Counted from the first letter of the stretch, positions 8,601 to 15,950 are shown. The stretch is 64,000 nt of DNA from CBDCYN01 sp965224205 (GCA_965224205.1 CBDCYN010000009.1:372001-436000); one strand, 5' to 3'. Notes: generated by a model from the sequence alone, not told the origin. Program-made: numbers and translations.

Positions 8601-10695
8601 CACCCACATCGGGATCCGAAAACGCCGCGGACAGGTCAACCACCGTGTCCGGGTCGTCTTCGCTAACCGTCACGTCCGCGATCGGGGTGTCCACCACCGG
8701 CGGCTGGTTCCCATCGGGCAGGTCGTTGAGGTCGATCGTCACCGTCGCCGTATCGCTCAACGAAGGCGTCCCATCGTCACTGACCTGCACCTCCAGCGTG
8801 AACGATGGCGTGGTCTCAAAATCCAGCTGACCCGAATCCGCCACCGTGATCTCACCGCTACCCGCGTCCACGCCGAACGCCGTCTGGCCCGTGCCCCCGG
8901 TCACCGTGAACGTCAAGACATCGCCCGCATCCGGGTCGTTGGCTGCCACCGTGCCCACCACCGTGCCGTTGACGCTGTTCTCGTCGACCGTCAACGCCTG
9001 ATCGTTGACCACCGGCGGGTTGTTCGACACCACCGAGTCCCGCGTGATCGTCACAGCCAACGGGCCGCTGGCGTTGCCCGCTGCGTCCGTCGCCTCCGCT
9101 GTGAACGCGTTGTCCCCCAACGCCAACGCGACCCCTGCGAACGCGAACGCACCCGAACCGTCCGACACCGTCGTGTCGCCGGTTTCCAACAGTGCGACTT
9201 GTGTGTCCGCATCGGTGTTACCCACCAGCGTGACCGTCGCCTCCGTCGTACGCATATCCCCCACCGGGGCCGTGTCCGAACCCGGGTCCAGGTCGAGCGT
9301 GGGCACCAACGGCGGCGTCACGTCGACCGTCACCGTTAGATCACCCGATGCGTCACTGACGTTGCCCGCCACGTCCTCGGCCGTCGTCGCAAACGTGTGA
9401 TCCCCCTCGCTCAACGGACCAGTCATGAACTCCTGCGTGCCCCCCGTGATCGCTTGGTCCGCTTCGACCCCGTCGACCAACAACCGCACCAGGCTCTGGG
9501 CCTCAGCTGTGGTCGACACCGTCGGGGTGTCATCGTTCGTCACATCGTCGCTGTCGCTGGTCCCGCTATCACTGCCCGTCAACAGATCCGGCACCGACGG
9601 TGCCTCGGGCGCCACCGAATCCAACTCGAACCCCACCGCCAACGGCGGCGACACGTTCCCCAACTCGTCCTCAGCTTCCAAATTCAGCGTGTGCGAACCC
9701 TGCGACAACGCACCGCCCCCGATCGATTCGAGGTCCACCTCCGTCAATGTGAACGACCCATCACTCGACAGCGAACCCAACACGTCCACCAACGGCCCGC
9801 CATCAAGGCTCGCCCGCAACCCCGTGACCGCACTCGCATCCGTCACCGTCCCCGAAACCGCCGCATCAAACGTCACCCCATCGCCATCATCACGACCCGT
9901 ATCATTCAACAACCCCGCCAACACCAACGGCGGATCAGCGTCCTCACCCGGCTCCAAGCTCGTACTCGCCGCGATGTTGCGGATGTGCTGGGTGACATCG
10001 AACGACGTGACCCGACCGTCGAGGTCCGAATCCGCTTCGAGCGCGTAACCACCCTCGCCCGCCAAGCTCCCGAACGCACTACGCACCAGCACCGTATCGT
10101 CGCGATCGACGTCCCGGTCCCCATCAGCGTCGCCGATCAGGAATAATTCCAGGTCAAACGGGCCCGACGTGCCGTTGTCAGCCGACACCGTCACCTCGTA
10201 ATCCCCCAACGCCAACTCCGCCAACGCCAAGCTCACCCCATCGCTGAGATCCGCGTTCGCGAACCTTAACGGAACGTCCTGCCCCCCCGCATCGCGGACC
10301 GCCACCGCCGCTGGGTCCAACCCACTACCCGCCTGGGCCTTGACGCGGAACCCAATGTTCACCGCACCCAAACGGTTGGCCGTAAAGTCCCCCGCCGACA
10401 CCACCACCGTGATCGCAGCGGTGTCCGTCGGGTCATCGAGTTGATCGCTGTATTGAGAAAAGACGTGGCTTAACGGATCCCCATTGAGCAGGATCTTCTG
10501 CTCCAACGCTTCGAGGTAACCGCTCCACCCCCGCGTCGACCGGTCCTGCCCCCACAACCCCGCCAAACGCCGAGACACCCCCCGCAACGCCTTAGCCCCA
10601 AGACGAGGCACCCAACCCGATTGATTCCGCTTATGCCCCAAACTTCGCCCTGCCCCGTTGTCCGCCCACACCACACGATCGACTTGAACCCCCAA
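2602..10695 (-). CDS. Giant RHS/YD-repeat protein with LEPR-XLL, dockerin, Ig/cadherin and variable C-terminal tip
   Basis: A 2,697-aa surface or secreted protein. The TTG start at 10695 is chosen because GAGGTG lies about 5 nt upstream. Domains: LEPR-XLL-like motif (LEALEQKILLNGDP) at about 60-75; a dockerin-like pair (DADGDRDVDRDDTVLV, DLDGRVTSFD) at about 185-245; Ig-like and cadherin-type repeats (PVVNDQALTVDENS) to about 1100; RHS shell start (VAGIPITVTRTYDSL); many YD repeats (DPLGNTTTFTYN, RFEYDAAGRQT); and the RHS core end YLRARYYDPATGRFNRLDP, closing with IDPSGEIG at about 2447. After that the DNA turns AT-rich: a Gly/Ala-rich membrane-like segment (about 2450-2590), then about 100 unrecognised residues that end the protein. 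In RHS proteins the shell encloses a variable C-terminal toxin or effector, so a toxin tip is likely but not shown. A G11 tract lies about 30 bp upstream. Confidence 0.9.
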   Translation of the reverse strand: MGVQVDRVVWADNGAGRSLGHKRNQSGWVPRLGAKALRGVSRRLAGLWGQDRSTRGWSGYLEALEQKILLNGDPLSHVFSQYSDQLDDPTDTAAITVVVSAGDFTANRLGAVNIGFRVKAQAGSGLDPAAVAVRDAGGQDVPLRFANADLSDGVSLALAELALGDYEVTVSADNGTSGPFDLELFLIGDADGDRDVDRDDTVLVRSAFGSLAGEGGYALEADSDLDGRVTSFDVTQHIRNIAASTSLEPGEDADPPLVLAGLLNDTGRDDGDGVTFDAAVSGTVTDASAVTGLRASLDGGPLVDVLGSLSSDGSFTLTEVDLESIGGGALSQGSHTLNLEAEDELGNVSPPLAVGFELDSVAPEAPSVPDLLTGSDSGTSDSDDVTNDDTPTVSTTAEAQSLVRLLVDGVEADQAITGGTQEFMTGPLSEGDHTFATTAEDVAGNVSDASGDLTVTVDVTPPLVPTLDLDPGSDTAPVGDMRTTEATVTLVGNTDADTQVALLETGDTTVSDGSGAFAFAGVALALGDNAFTAEATDAAGNASGPLAVTITRDSVVSNNPPVVNDQALTVDENSVNGTVVGTVAANDPDAGDVLTFTVTGGTGQTAFGVDAGSGEITVADSGQLDFETTPSFTLEVQVSDDGTPSLSDTATVTIDLNDLPDGNQPPVVDTPIADVTVSEDDPDTVVDLSAAFSDPDVGDSLTLTVEDNDNNTLVGTTLVGTTLTLDYLADQNGVANVTVRATDSGGLFVDDTFTVTVNAVNDAPLNTVPGGQTTDEDVPLVFSSGNGNGISISDIDAGANEIAVSLAVTNGVLTLSGTNGLTFSDGDGVDDAAMSFTGVIPDVNAVLDGLTFTPTAGFTGSAQLSVTTDDQGFSGSGGPLSDSDTVAITVSPIVAGPDTEAPVVGLVIDVNNVAVDEVITLTVTATDNVGVDQLELLVDGVVVTLDASGVGTFSSSTPGAFDAVATATDAAGNARSATQRLFFLAPGDTTPPTVAITTPDDNAAVTSLTDVIGTAQDETQLLVYTLSIAAGASGAFTEIAMGNAAVVDEVLGQFDATLLANDTYTLRLTATDASGNQASVQRMVSVEGNQKIGNFRLSFTDLTVPVAGIPITVTRTYDSLNASRSGDFGFGWDLDVSSDLKVRTNGVQGEGWFVDVSVQVILFIPFFTLTLVPVTEHTVTVTLPDGRAEVFDLTPSPTSSGSFPLTPFPLDSTTAFYTPRPGTRGTLTPLGNSTLFLMGSQPGEVTLSTDPFAVVPYEPTRFEYTAADGTVFVIDRDEGVESIVDRNGNSLTFEADGISSSTGIGVAFARDGQDRITSITDLSGNEILYGYNAHGDLVSVTDREGNVTTYNYDPLIPHFLSEVIDPLGRMGARAEYDDEGRLVRIFDPNGNPIELGHDTDNSVETITDALGNVTVFEYDDRGNVTREVDALGNVTQRTYDADDNELTTTVVLEDGTELTTTFTYDSDGNQLSGTDPLGNTTTFTYNASGDLLAETDPLGNVTTNAYDGSGNLMSATDAEGNTTTFDYDGSGNLMSATDAEGNVTSFAYDLAGNLTSTTDPNGVTRTFTYDANGNQTSSTFTWVNPADPTDTRVVTTQTFYDANGRVIRTVDVDGNESLTQYDAAGNVTRTTDVLGNDTVDVYDNRDQLIQTTFPDGTLTRTVYDILGREIYSVDRYAPTLPNGPPPAGTRGTHTIYDAEGRVIATEQVDDLVVELITLTDGSQASQFISAGAVLSTTSTVYDAADRVIETTDEAGAVTRFEYDDAGRQTAVINAVGTPHEARTEFEYDAAGRQTRVRDALGRETRFEYDAVGRLTRTILPDGTLTETVYDELGRIESETNADGETRTFEYDAVGNLSAVVLAAVADPENGDTLTSPRYEYEYDVYGNQTLIRDPKGRETTFTYDELNRQLSRTLPDGQTEFFEYDGFGRLSRQIDFEGQVTQFIYDSLGRQVEKQLFNSVADATANNPALVITTTYDELGRQATITDPRRGVTEFHYDADSNITRVDSPEGVINYEYDPATGLRTRVFTDFTDVRYGYDVLGRLETVTAVEVNSVVLTSPQVTTYTYTLNGTRASVTLPNGVVTTYQYDDLDRLTLLTNEDGSGTLLSSYAYTLAADGRRDSVLETRLEADGSTSQVQIDYTYDALNRLVQESSSVVSGSPADRAFTTDYVYDLVGNRLEKAITGAETVTYVYNVNDQLQTETSSDGTVTTYEYDDNGSVTAKRVDGQLVQEFTYNHEQRLESVTTFSTDGTGASVEATTTYLYDRNGIRVEAVTETRVDGTLVSTEVERYLIDALNPTGFAQVLEVRDANGDVVTTYIIGDDVLYQVTADSGGTGGSGAGTALFFVYDGLGSNRFLTDAAGEIVERYDYDAYGNALNFDPSSVATVLLFTGEAFDANAQQYYLRARYYDPATGRFNRLDPFAGNNEDPQSLHKYAYVNGDPINKIDPSGEIGIFGLVLLGGFLSALAGFLVTLIATGDVVQSAISGAVSGVVGAAFTLGIIYAGIWTSVLALKFGFTAFISATTNAFIIGSVFAAYFFVDTAIQFGDAQTTREKVALGVQLGFIAVGWMVAARATFKNSAVNKQVRAQYKQSLNEIANIQQQADNGTISLKVAAEKIWSIRHNALVNARNSMFSPLDVKALEIRNTRLYGHPEGLHTFDAAVKYANNRGFFGDDAFRAIIGSGNKTNATVNKGTGN

Positions 10696-10724
10696 TCACC
10701 TCACCGACGAGTCTATTGTAATCA

Positions 10725-10735
10725 CCCCCCCCCCC
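10725..10735. repeat. Homopolymeric C11 (G11 in gene sense) upstream of the RHS gene
   Basis: Eleven consecutive C on the + strand, 30-40 bp before the RHS start codon. Tracts this long are prone to slipped-strand length change and, placed between promoter and start, can phase-vary expression. The tract is seen directly; the regulatory effect is inferred. Confidence 0.6.
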
Positions 10736-10748
10736 TCACCTACAAGCC

Positions 10749-10771
10749 TTTTTTCAAGGTTCTTGAAAAAA
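10749..10771. repeat. Perfect 10-bp inverted repeat upstream of the RHS gene
   Basis: TTTTTTCAAG (10749-10758) and CTTGAAAAAA (10762-10771) are perfect inverted repeats around a 3-nt spacer. It lies next to the poly-C tract in the upstream region of the RHS gene. Neither strand has GC-rich stem plus U-tail, so an operator-like site fits better than a terminator. Confidence 0.45.
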
Positions 10772-10954
10772 AATAGCTCCACCTCAACCTCATGCGATCC
10801 CCAAACACGATCAAACTTTGACAACTCAATCGATGACATCATCCAGGCCGCGTGTACATTGATTCCTTTTGCCGTCGTGCACAGATGAGAGAAGTTCTTC
10901 GGTTACTTACACCTCGACATCGCCGAAGTCCACACCGTGGGTGCGAAGCAGGTG

Positions 10955-11212
10955 TCAGTAGTAGCCGGCCACGTCGTTGTCGATACGTCCGAACCGTTTG
11001 ACGTCATAAACGATGATCAGATCAAAGGGCCGGGGGAACTTCTGGGCGTCTTGGATCATCTTCTCAAACCCCTGCCACCCGACGGTGGAAGTGCCGCTAA
11101 TCGCGTCGTCGATGTAGAGACGGATGTCGTGTTTACTCGCGTAGGCCTTGATCACGGCCTTTTGATCGGGAATCGATTGTTCCTGCTTGTCGGTGGATCG
11201 CCGACAATATAC
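10955..11212 (-). pseudogene. Serine recombinase (resolvase) N-terminal fragment
   Basis: The open frame reads YCRRSTDKQEQSIPDQKA, then IRLYIDDAISGTS, then FDLIIVYDVKRFGR. These are the hallmark blocks of the serine-recombinase catalytic domain, with the likely nucleophile Ser in RRST and the conserved acidic and arginine motifs. It stops after about 85 residues (DNDVAGYY-stop), so the rest of the catalytic domain and the DNA-binding part are gone. There is also no intact start: an ATG at the expected place is one frame off. Its upstream DNA is copy 1 of the dispersed repeat found at three other places, which suggests that the repeat is the end of the element that carried this recombinase. 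Confidence 0.75.
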
Positions 11213-11313
11213 TCATCCCGAACGAAATTGCGGCATGACTCCTGTACGCGGCAGGAGAATATCCGGGGTCAAGAGCGTCCTCGACGCGGTGCTTTGATAC
11301 GCGATGCGTATAT
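11200..11313 (-). repeat. Dispersed ~110-bp repeat, copy 1
   Basis: Read on the - strand it begins ATATACGCATCGCGTATC and goes on with AAAGCACCGCGTCGAG, GACCCCGGATATTC, CTGCCGCGTACAG and a final ...GGGATGAGTATATTG. These blocks align in order with 45398 onward. Sequence before the ATATACG head is unrelated among copies, so the head marks a real boundary. The 3' side runs into the serine-recombinase fragment. Confidence 0.65.
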
Positions 11314-11327
11314 CATCCCACGGCGTA

Positions 11328-11465
11328 ATGCTCACGGGCGGCAAGGTTGCGTTTCAGTTGCTCGGCTATCGGTCTTCCGAGGGAAAAGAAGAAAAGCCAA
11401 TACACACGCCGATACCGCCAACGCGGCTCAACCATGAAGAGTTTGTAAAGCTTCGGGTTCGTTAA
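11328..11465 (+). other. Short orphan ORF (45 codons), probable gene remnant
   Basis: An ATG frame (MLTGGKVAFQLLGYRS...) ends EEFVKLRVR-stop. The end of the frame and the following bases (CTTCGGGTTCGTTAA...TTGACATCTGTTAC) resemble 873-925 (CTTCGGGTTCGCTAAC...TTGACACCTGTCAAC), so both may be the same kind of element end. I recognise no domain. From 11466 to 11580 nothing else is visible. Confidence 0.2.
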
Positions 11466-11580
11466 TTCATAAAATTACCGCTGCGGTGACACTTGACATC
11501 TGTTACGGTTTTTTAGAGGTGGTCTTACTCGAAATTTCAGCCGCGATAGAAAACTAGATTGTCTTTAACACGGAACTTGA

Positions 11581-12604
11581 TTAAGTCGCCGCGCACCCGG
11601 CGTAATAGGCGGGCATCTTGCTGCCGCCGTCTCGCCATTGCTTGACGACGGCTTTAGCCTTGCCGGCGCTATTGAGCATATGCAGCTTGCGGCGGACCAT
11701 CGCCCGGATCTCGTCGCGGGCCGGGCCCCAGGTACTTGCGCGGGTCGAACTCGCCGGGGTTGGTCGCGAACACCTCCCGGATCTTGGCGGTCATCGCCAG
11801 GCGCAGGTCGGTGTCGATATTCACCTTGCACACCCCGTACTTGCGCACCGCGTTGCTGATCTGCTCTTCGGGCACGCCCTTGGCGTTGGGCATTTTGCCG
11901 CCGTATTGGTTGACCAGGTCGATAAACTCCTGGGGCACCGAGCTCGACCCGTGCATCACCAGCGGCAGGCCGGGGCAGGTCTTCATGATCTGCTCGATCC
12001 GGTCGAACGCCAGCTTCGCCTCACTGACGAACTTGTACGCCCCGTGGCTGGTCCCGATCGCCACGGCCAAGCTGTCAATCCCGGTGCGGTCGGCGAAATC
12101 ACGGGCTTCTTCGGGGTCCGTTAGGAACTGCTCGACGTTCTTTTCATACTCGGCCGCGTCGAGCCCGACCACGTCTTCTTCGATCCCGCCCAGCATCCCC
12201 AGTTCAGCCTCGACCACCACCCCGGCGGCGTGGGCGACACGGACCGCTTCGGCGGATAATGCCACGTTTTCCTCGTATGGGTGGTGCGAACCATCGATCA
12301 TCACCGAGGTATACCCATCGTCGATGCAGGTCTGGATCAGCTCGACTGTATCGCCGTGGTCGCAGTGGATCGCGATCGGGATGTCGGGGTATGCGTCGAC
12401 GCAGGCGTCGATGATCTTGCGCAAAAACCGGATATCCGCGTAGGCGCGGGCGCCCTTGGAGAGCTGGAGGATCACCGGGCTCGACTCCGCAGCGCAGGCC
12501 TCGACGACCGCCTGGGCGATCTCCATGTTGTTGACGTTAAATGCCCCGACGCCGAACCCGCCGCTGTAGGCTAGGTCGAACATCGGCTTGGTGGTCATGA
12601 GCAT
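11581..12604 (-). CDS. fba: Class II fructose-bisphosphate aldolase (frameshift near the C-terminus)
   Basis: Zn-dependent aldolase that interconverts fructose 1,6-bisphosphate with dihydroxyacetone phosphate and glyceraldehyde 3-phosphate. Seen: FGVGAFNVNNME near the start, zinc-site block IHCDHGD, EAELGMLGG, AIGTSHGAYKF, VMHGSSSVP and VNIDTDLR, in family order. The ATG at 12604 follows AGAGGAG with 9-nt spacing. After DPRKYLGP (around 11720-11727) one extra base shifts the frame: the uninterrupted frame ends aberrantly at 11669. Dropping one base restores ARDEIRAMVRRKLHMLNSAG...KMPAYYAGCAAT and stops at TAA 11581-11583. The restored tail is typical of the family, so this is either a sequencing error or a real late frameshift. 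It is monocistronic. Confidence 0.9.
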
Positions 12605-12726
12605 CGTGATGGACTCCTCTTGTAGATGAAACGCCCAATGATAGCCGTCTAGCGGCCCCTAGGTCTATCCACCGATCATAGATTCTTGGGTTCGTCCCCC
12701 AAAGTCCGTGGACGCGGCGGGGTCGA

Positions 12727-12755
12727 TTGATACCCGGTCCTTATCGTTTTATAGT
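12727..12755 (+). promoter_or_regulatory. Sigma70-like promoter for the O-acetylation operon
   Basis: TTGATA (12727-12732), a 17-bp spacer and TATAGT (12750-12755) match the -35/-10 consensus at 5 of 6 bases each. It points at the small ORF at 12780 and the acyltransferase gene at 12970. No other candidate as good was noticed upstream of these genes. Confidence 0.55.
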
Positions 12756-12779
12756 TAAATTTGTTTTCAGAAGTATCCT

Positions 12780-12980
12780 GTGGATCGACGCCGAGTCGAA
12801 GAGGCGAGGTGTCGGAGCGGGGACGGTTCAGGGGAAGACCTGCTCCCGGTGGCCGCGCGGCGGGCGGTTCTGGAACATGACAAGGATCATCTCACAGCGT
12901 TTTTCGACGCCGTGTCGCCCAATCGGTTGACCGTGCCGATTGAGGAACCTCGGCTAGGCTCACGCCGCTATGGTCTTTAG
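12780..12980 (+). CDS. Small hypothetical protein leading the acyltransferase operon
   Basis: A 66-aa frame starts at GTG 12780, about 18 nt after the inferred transcription start. It reads RRRVEEARCRSGDGSGEDLL, then HDKDHLTAFFDAVSPN, and ends EEPRLGSRRYGL. It overlaps the next gene by 11 bp, which suggests translational coupling if it is real. There is no good Shine-Dalgarno sequence and no recognised family. The alternative is an untranslated leader. Confidence 0.3.
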   Translation: MDRRRVEEARCRSGDGSGEDLLPVAARRAVLEHDKDHLTAFFDAVSPNRLTVPIEEPRLGSRRYGL

Positions 12981-14427
12981 CGAACCGGCGTTTCTGTTTT
13001 GGTTTTTCCCTGCCTTGCTGGGGCTGCATGTCCTTTGCCCCGGATCGATGCGTAACAGCCTGCTTCTCGTGGCGAGCTTGTTGTTCTACGCGTGGGGCGA
13101 GGGTTTCTTCGTGCTGGTGATGATGGCATCGATCGTGATGAATTACGCGATCGGGCTGTGGATCGAACAAGCACGACGTCGAGGGGCGGCGACGCGTAAC
13201 GGGCCGGTCGTGATCGGCGTGGCGGTGAACCTGGTCTTGCTGGGGTCATACAAATACGCCGGGTTCGTGGTCGGTAACCTCAACGTGGCCCTAGAGTGGC
13301 TGGGGCTCGAGCCGGTGGTGTGGAACGGCACGCACCTGCCGATCGGGATCTCGTTTTTCACGTTTCAGGCAATGTCGTATGTCATCGATGTGCACCGCGG
13401 GGAAACCGAGGTTCAGAGAAACCCGCTTGACCTGGCGTTGTATATCTCGATGTTCCCTCAGCTGATCGCTGGGCCCATCGTGCGGTACCACGACGTGGCG
13501 GCGCAGATCGCCCACCGGGTGGTGACGCAGGAGGGTTTCGCCAGCGGGGTGCGGCGGTTCGTGGTCGGGCTGGGCAAGAAGGTGATCATCGCCAACACGG
13601 TGGCCTGGCCGGCGGACCAGATCTTTGGGCTGCCCGGCGATGAACTGACCGCGGGTCTGGCGTGGCTGGGGGCGGTGTGCTACGCGCTACAGATCTATTT
13701 TGATTTCTCGGGTTACTCGGACATGGCGATCGGGCTGGGGCGGATGTTCGGGTTCGAGTTCATGGAGAACTTCAACTACCCGTACATCGCCGGGTCGGTG
13801 ACCGAATTCTGGCGGCGGTGGCATATCTCCCTGTCGACCTGGTTCCGCGATTACCTGTACATCCCGCTGGGCGGCAACCGGCGAGGCCGGGAACGGACGC
13901 TGGCGAACCTGCTGATCGTTTTCTTCTTGTGTGGGCTTTGGCACGGGGCCAGCTGGACGTTCGCAGTCTGGGGGTTGTACCACGGGGCGTTCCTGATCAT
14001 CGAGCGGGTGGGGGTGGTGCAGTGGGTGACGCGCGTCGCCGGGGTGCGTCATGTATATGTGCTCGCGGTGGTGCTGGTGGGGTGGGTATTTTTCCGGGCG
14101 GATTCGATGACGCTGTCGGTATCTTTTCTAAAGGCGATGGTAGGGCTGGGAACAGGTGGGGGGCAGTTGTACCACACGGGGTTGTACCTCAATACCGAGG
14201 TGATCGTGGCACTGACGCTGGGGGTCGTCGGTTCGATGCCGGTGGTGTCGGTTCTATTATCCCGCCTCAACCGGTGGACCCAGGAAGCACAGGCCGGGCT
14301 GCACACAGCGGTGTGGGACCTAGCCACTCACACGGCCATCATCACGGCGATGATGGGGATCTTCATCCTGTCAGCGTCGCGGGTGGCTGCATCGACGTAT
14401 AACCCGTTTATCTATTTCCGATTCTAA
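12970..14427 (+). CDS. MBOAT O-acyltransferase (AlgI/DltB-like)
   Basis: A 485-aa polytopic membrane protein of the MBOAT family that moves acetyl groups across the membrane for O-acetylation of an exported polysaccharide. Seen: family start (MVFSEPAFLFWFFPALLGLH), RNSLLLVASLLFYAWGE, INISFF-type block LPIGISFFTFQAMSYV, IAGPIVRYHDVA, the FWRRWHISLSTWFRDYLYIPLGGN signature, and the catalytic His in GLWHGASWTF at about residue 325 with a second His in YHGAF. About ten hydrophobic segments and the length fit AlgI. The next gene, 20 bp on, encodes the periplasmic AlgJ/AlgX-like partner, so the two form an acetylation pair. The polysaccharide could be alginate-like or another EPS; I would not call it alginate. 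Confidence 0.92.
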   Translation: MVFSEPAFLFWFFPALLGLHVLCPGSMRNSLLLVASLLFYAWGEGFFVLVMMASIVMNYAIGLWIEQARRRGAATRNGPVVIGVAVNLVLLGSYKYAGFVVGNLNVALEWLGLEPVVWNGTHLPIGISFFTFQAMSYVIDVHRGETEVQRNPLDLALYISMFPQLIAGPIVRYHDVAAQIAHRVVTQEGFASGVRRFVVGLGKKVIIANTVAWPADQIFGLPGDELTAGLAWLGAVCYALQIYFDFSGYSDMAIGLGRMFGFEFMENFNYPYIAGSVTEFWRRWHISLSTWFRDYLYIPLGGNRRGRERTLANLLIVFFLCGLWHGASWTFAVWGLYHGAFLIIERVGVVQWVTRVAGVRHVYVLAVVLVGWVFFRADSMTLSVSFLKAMVGLGTGGGQLYHTGLYLNTEVIVALTLGVVGSMPVVSVLLSRLNRWTQEAQAGLHTAVWDLATHTAIITAMMGIFILSASRVAASTYNPFIYFRF

Positions 14428-14447
14428 GGTCCGCACAGGTTAAAGCC

Positions 14448-15626
14448 GTGCCGCTAACGATGAGAACCAACACCCGAAAACACGCTGACTCGGTGCTGAT
14501 CACGGTCTTTATCGCGTGTCTTAGCCTGCCCATCGCGGATAAACTGATCGGGCTCGATCCGGCGAAGCCACGCGTTGAGAACCGCCGGCTGGCTGACCTG
14601 CCCACGATCCGCCTCTCGCGTGAGGCCCTGATGAATCTGCCCACGGCCTACAAGCGCTATCTAGAGGACCGGTTCGGGTTCCGCAACAGCCTGATCCGCT
14701 GGCACGGGGTCATGAACGCCCAGTGGATGGGGGTATCGCCCAACAGCCGGGTCTTGCTGGGCAAGGAAGGGTGGCTGTTTCTAACCGACGAGGGGGTGGT
14801 CGACGACCATCGCGGGGCTAATCCTTTGTCTCAGGAAGATCTCGATCAGTGGTTGGAAACGGTTGAGGCCCGCAGCGCTTGGCTGGCCTCGAAAGGGATC
14901 AGGTTCATGATCGTGTTTGTTCCCAACAAGCACACGATCTACCACGAATACCTACCCGATTCGGTCAACCGCGTCGGGGATTCGACCCGCCTCGATCAGC
15001 TCGTGGGCTATCTGCGCGCTCATAGCGGGGTACCGATCGTCGATACCCGCCCCGCCCTGCTAGCCCAGAAGCACCGTTACCGGCTCTACCAGCAGACGGA
15101 TACCCACTGGAACGAGGTCGGGGCGTACTTCGCGTACCGACCGATCGTCCCTGTGCTCAACCGGTGGTTCGACACAGGACCCGCCCCGGATCTGACGGAT
15201 CTCACCCTCACCCCGGTCGAATCCGTCGGTGGGGATCTGGCGGGGATCATCGGCCTGCGCGACGCGATGCCGGATACGTGGCTGTTTCTCCACGCTTATA
15301 GCCCGCAGGAAGTGCAGGAGAAAATCCACATCAAGATGCCTGAAACGATCGTGACCGAAAAACCCGACAAGTCGCTGCCACGAGGTGTGATTTTCCGTGA
15401 TTCCTTTGCCGAAGCCCTTCGTCCGTTCTTCGCGAGGCATTTCAGCCGGGTGGTGTATTCTAGTCGACACACGTTCGACCTGGAGCTGATCGAACGTGAG
15501 GATCCCGACATCGTGATCCATGAGATCCTCGAACGGATCCTCATGCGGCCCCCGCCTCGCCCTGAAAAGGGGATCGAGGATCAGGCCCTAAGCGCGCGCA
15601 CGAGCCGCGTCGTGTCTCCAGAATAG
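14448..15626 (+). CDS. AlgJ/AlgX-like SGNH-type polysaccharide O-acetyltransferase
   Basis: A 392-aa protein with an N-terminal signal-anchor (VLITVFIACLSLPIADKL) and an SGNH-like domain on the outer face. Seen: NRRLADLP near the N-terminus, RFGFRNSLIRWHG, GKEGWLFL, the Asp-x-His motif in TDTHWNEVGAYFAY (about residues 216-229) and the serine block IFRDSFAEALRPFFARHFSR near residue 310. These are the AlgJ/AlgX blocks in the usual order. It lies 20 bp after the MBOAT gene in one operon; the pair would take acetyl from the membrane partner and place it on the polymer. The upstream ATG at 14448 (MPLTMRT...) could be replaced by 14460. Confidence 0.88.
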   Translation: MPLTMRTNTRKHADSVLITVFIACLSLPIADKLIGLDPAKPRVENRRLADLPTIRLSREALMNLPTAYKRYLEDRFGFRNSLIRWHGVMNAQWMGVSPNSRVLLGKEGWLFLTDEGVVDDHRGANPLSQEDLDQWLETVEARSAWLASKGIRFMIVFVPNKHTIYHEYLPDSVNRVGDSTRLDQLVGYLRAHSGVPIVDTRPALLAQKHRYRLYQQTDTHWNEVGAYFAYRPIVPVLNRWFDTGPAPDLTDLTLTPVESVGGDLAGIIGLRDAMPDTWLFLHAYSPQEVQEKIHIKMPETIVTEKPDKSLPRGVIFRDSFAEALRPFFARHFSRVVYSSRHTFDLELIEREDPDIVIHEILERILMRPPPRPEKGIEDQALSARTSRVVSPE

Positions 15627-15921
15627 AGTCTTGTCAAGGGTGAGAGTGCGAGGAATTCGCAGGCTGGCAGCTCGCAGCTGAGAGCGATCAGAAAAACCCT
15701 CTCGGACCAAGCACTAAACCATCAGCGAAGCCCTACACCACGGGGATAGACGGCCAGGACACCGACGGCACCGGGCCGACGACACTTAGGGCTGCTCCGA
15801 TCAAGGCCTGACCCGGTTCGTGAGCCTACCCGTGCACCGGGCCCAGCCGTCTATCCTCACGGCGTTCGCGCCTGTGATGTTGGCGAATATACCACTGGGC
15901 AGGCAATCTCAGCAAGCGGAC
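15627..15921. other. Intergenic region after the acetylation operon
   Basis: No gene supported. A short imperfect palindrome (CAGGCTGGCAGCTCGCAGCTG) lies at about 15660. The long upstream extension of the PIN-TRAM frame (from GTG 15820) is open here but has no ribosome site and precedes a good promoter, so I treat it as non-coding. Confidence 0.4.
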
Positions 15922-15950
15922 TTGGCGAACGCCATCAGATCGCCTATTAT
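15922..15950 (+). promoter_or_regulatory. Sigma70-like promoter of the PIN-TRAM gene
   Basis: TTGGCG (15922-15927), 17-bp spacer, TATTAT (15945-15950). It lies about 65 bp before the ATG at 16015 and supports that start over the upstream in-frame GTG at 15820. Confidence 0.45.

Noticed and set aside
10749..10771. Rho-independent terminator upstream of the RHS gene
   Set aside because: The stem is AT-rich with A/T runs as part of the stem and no U tail after a GC stem; kept only as an inverted repeat.
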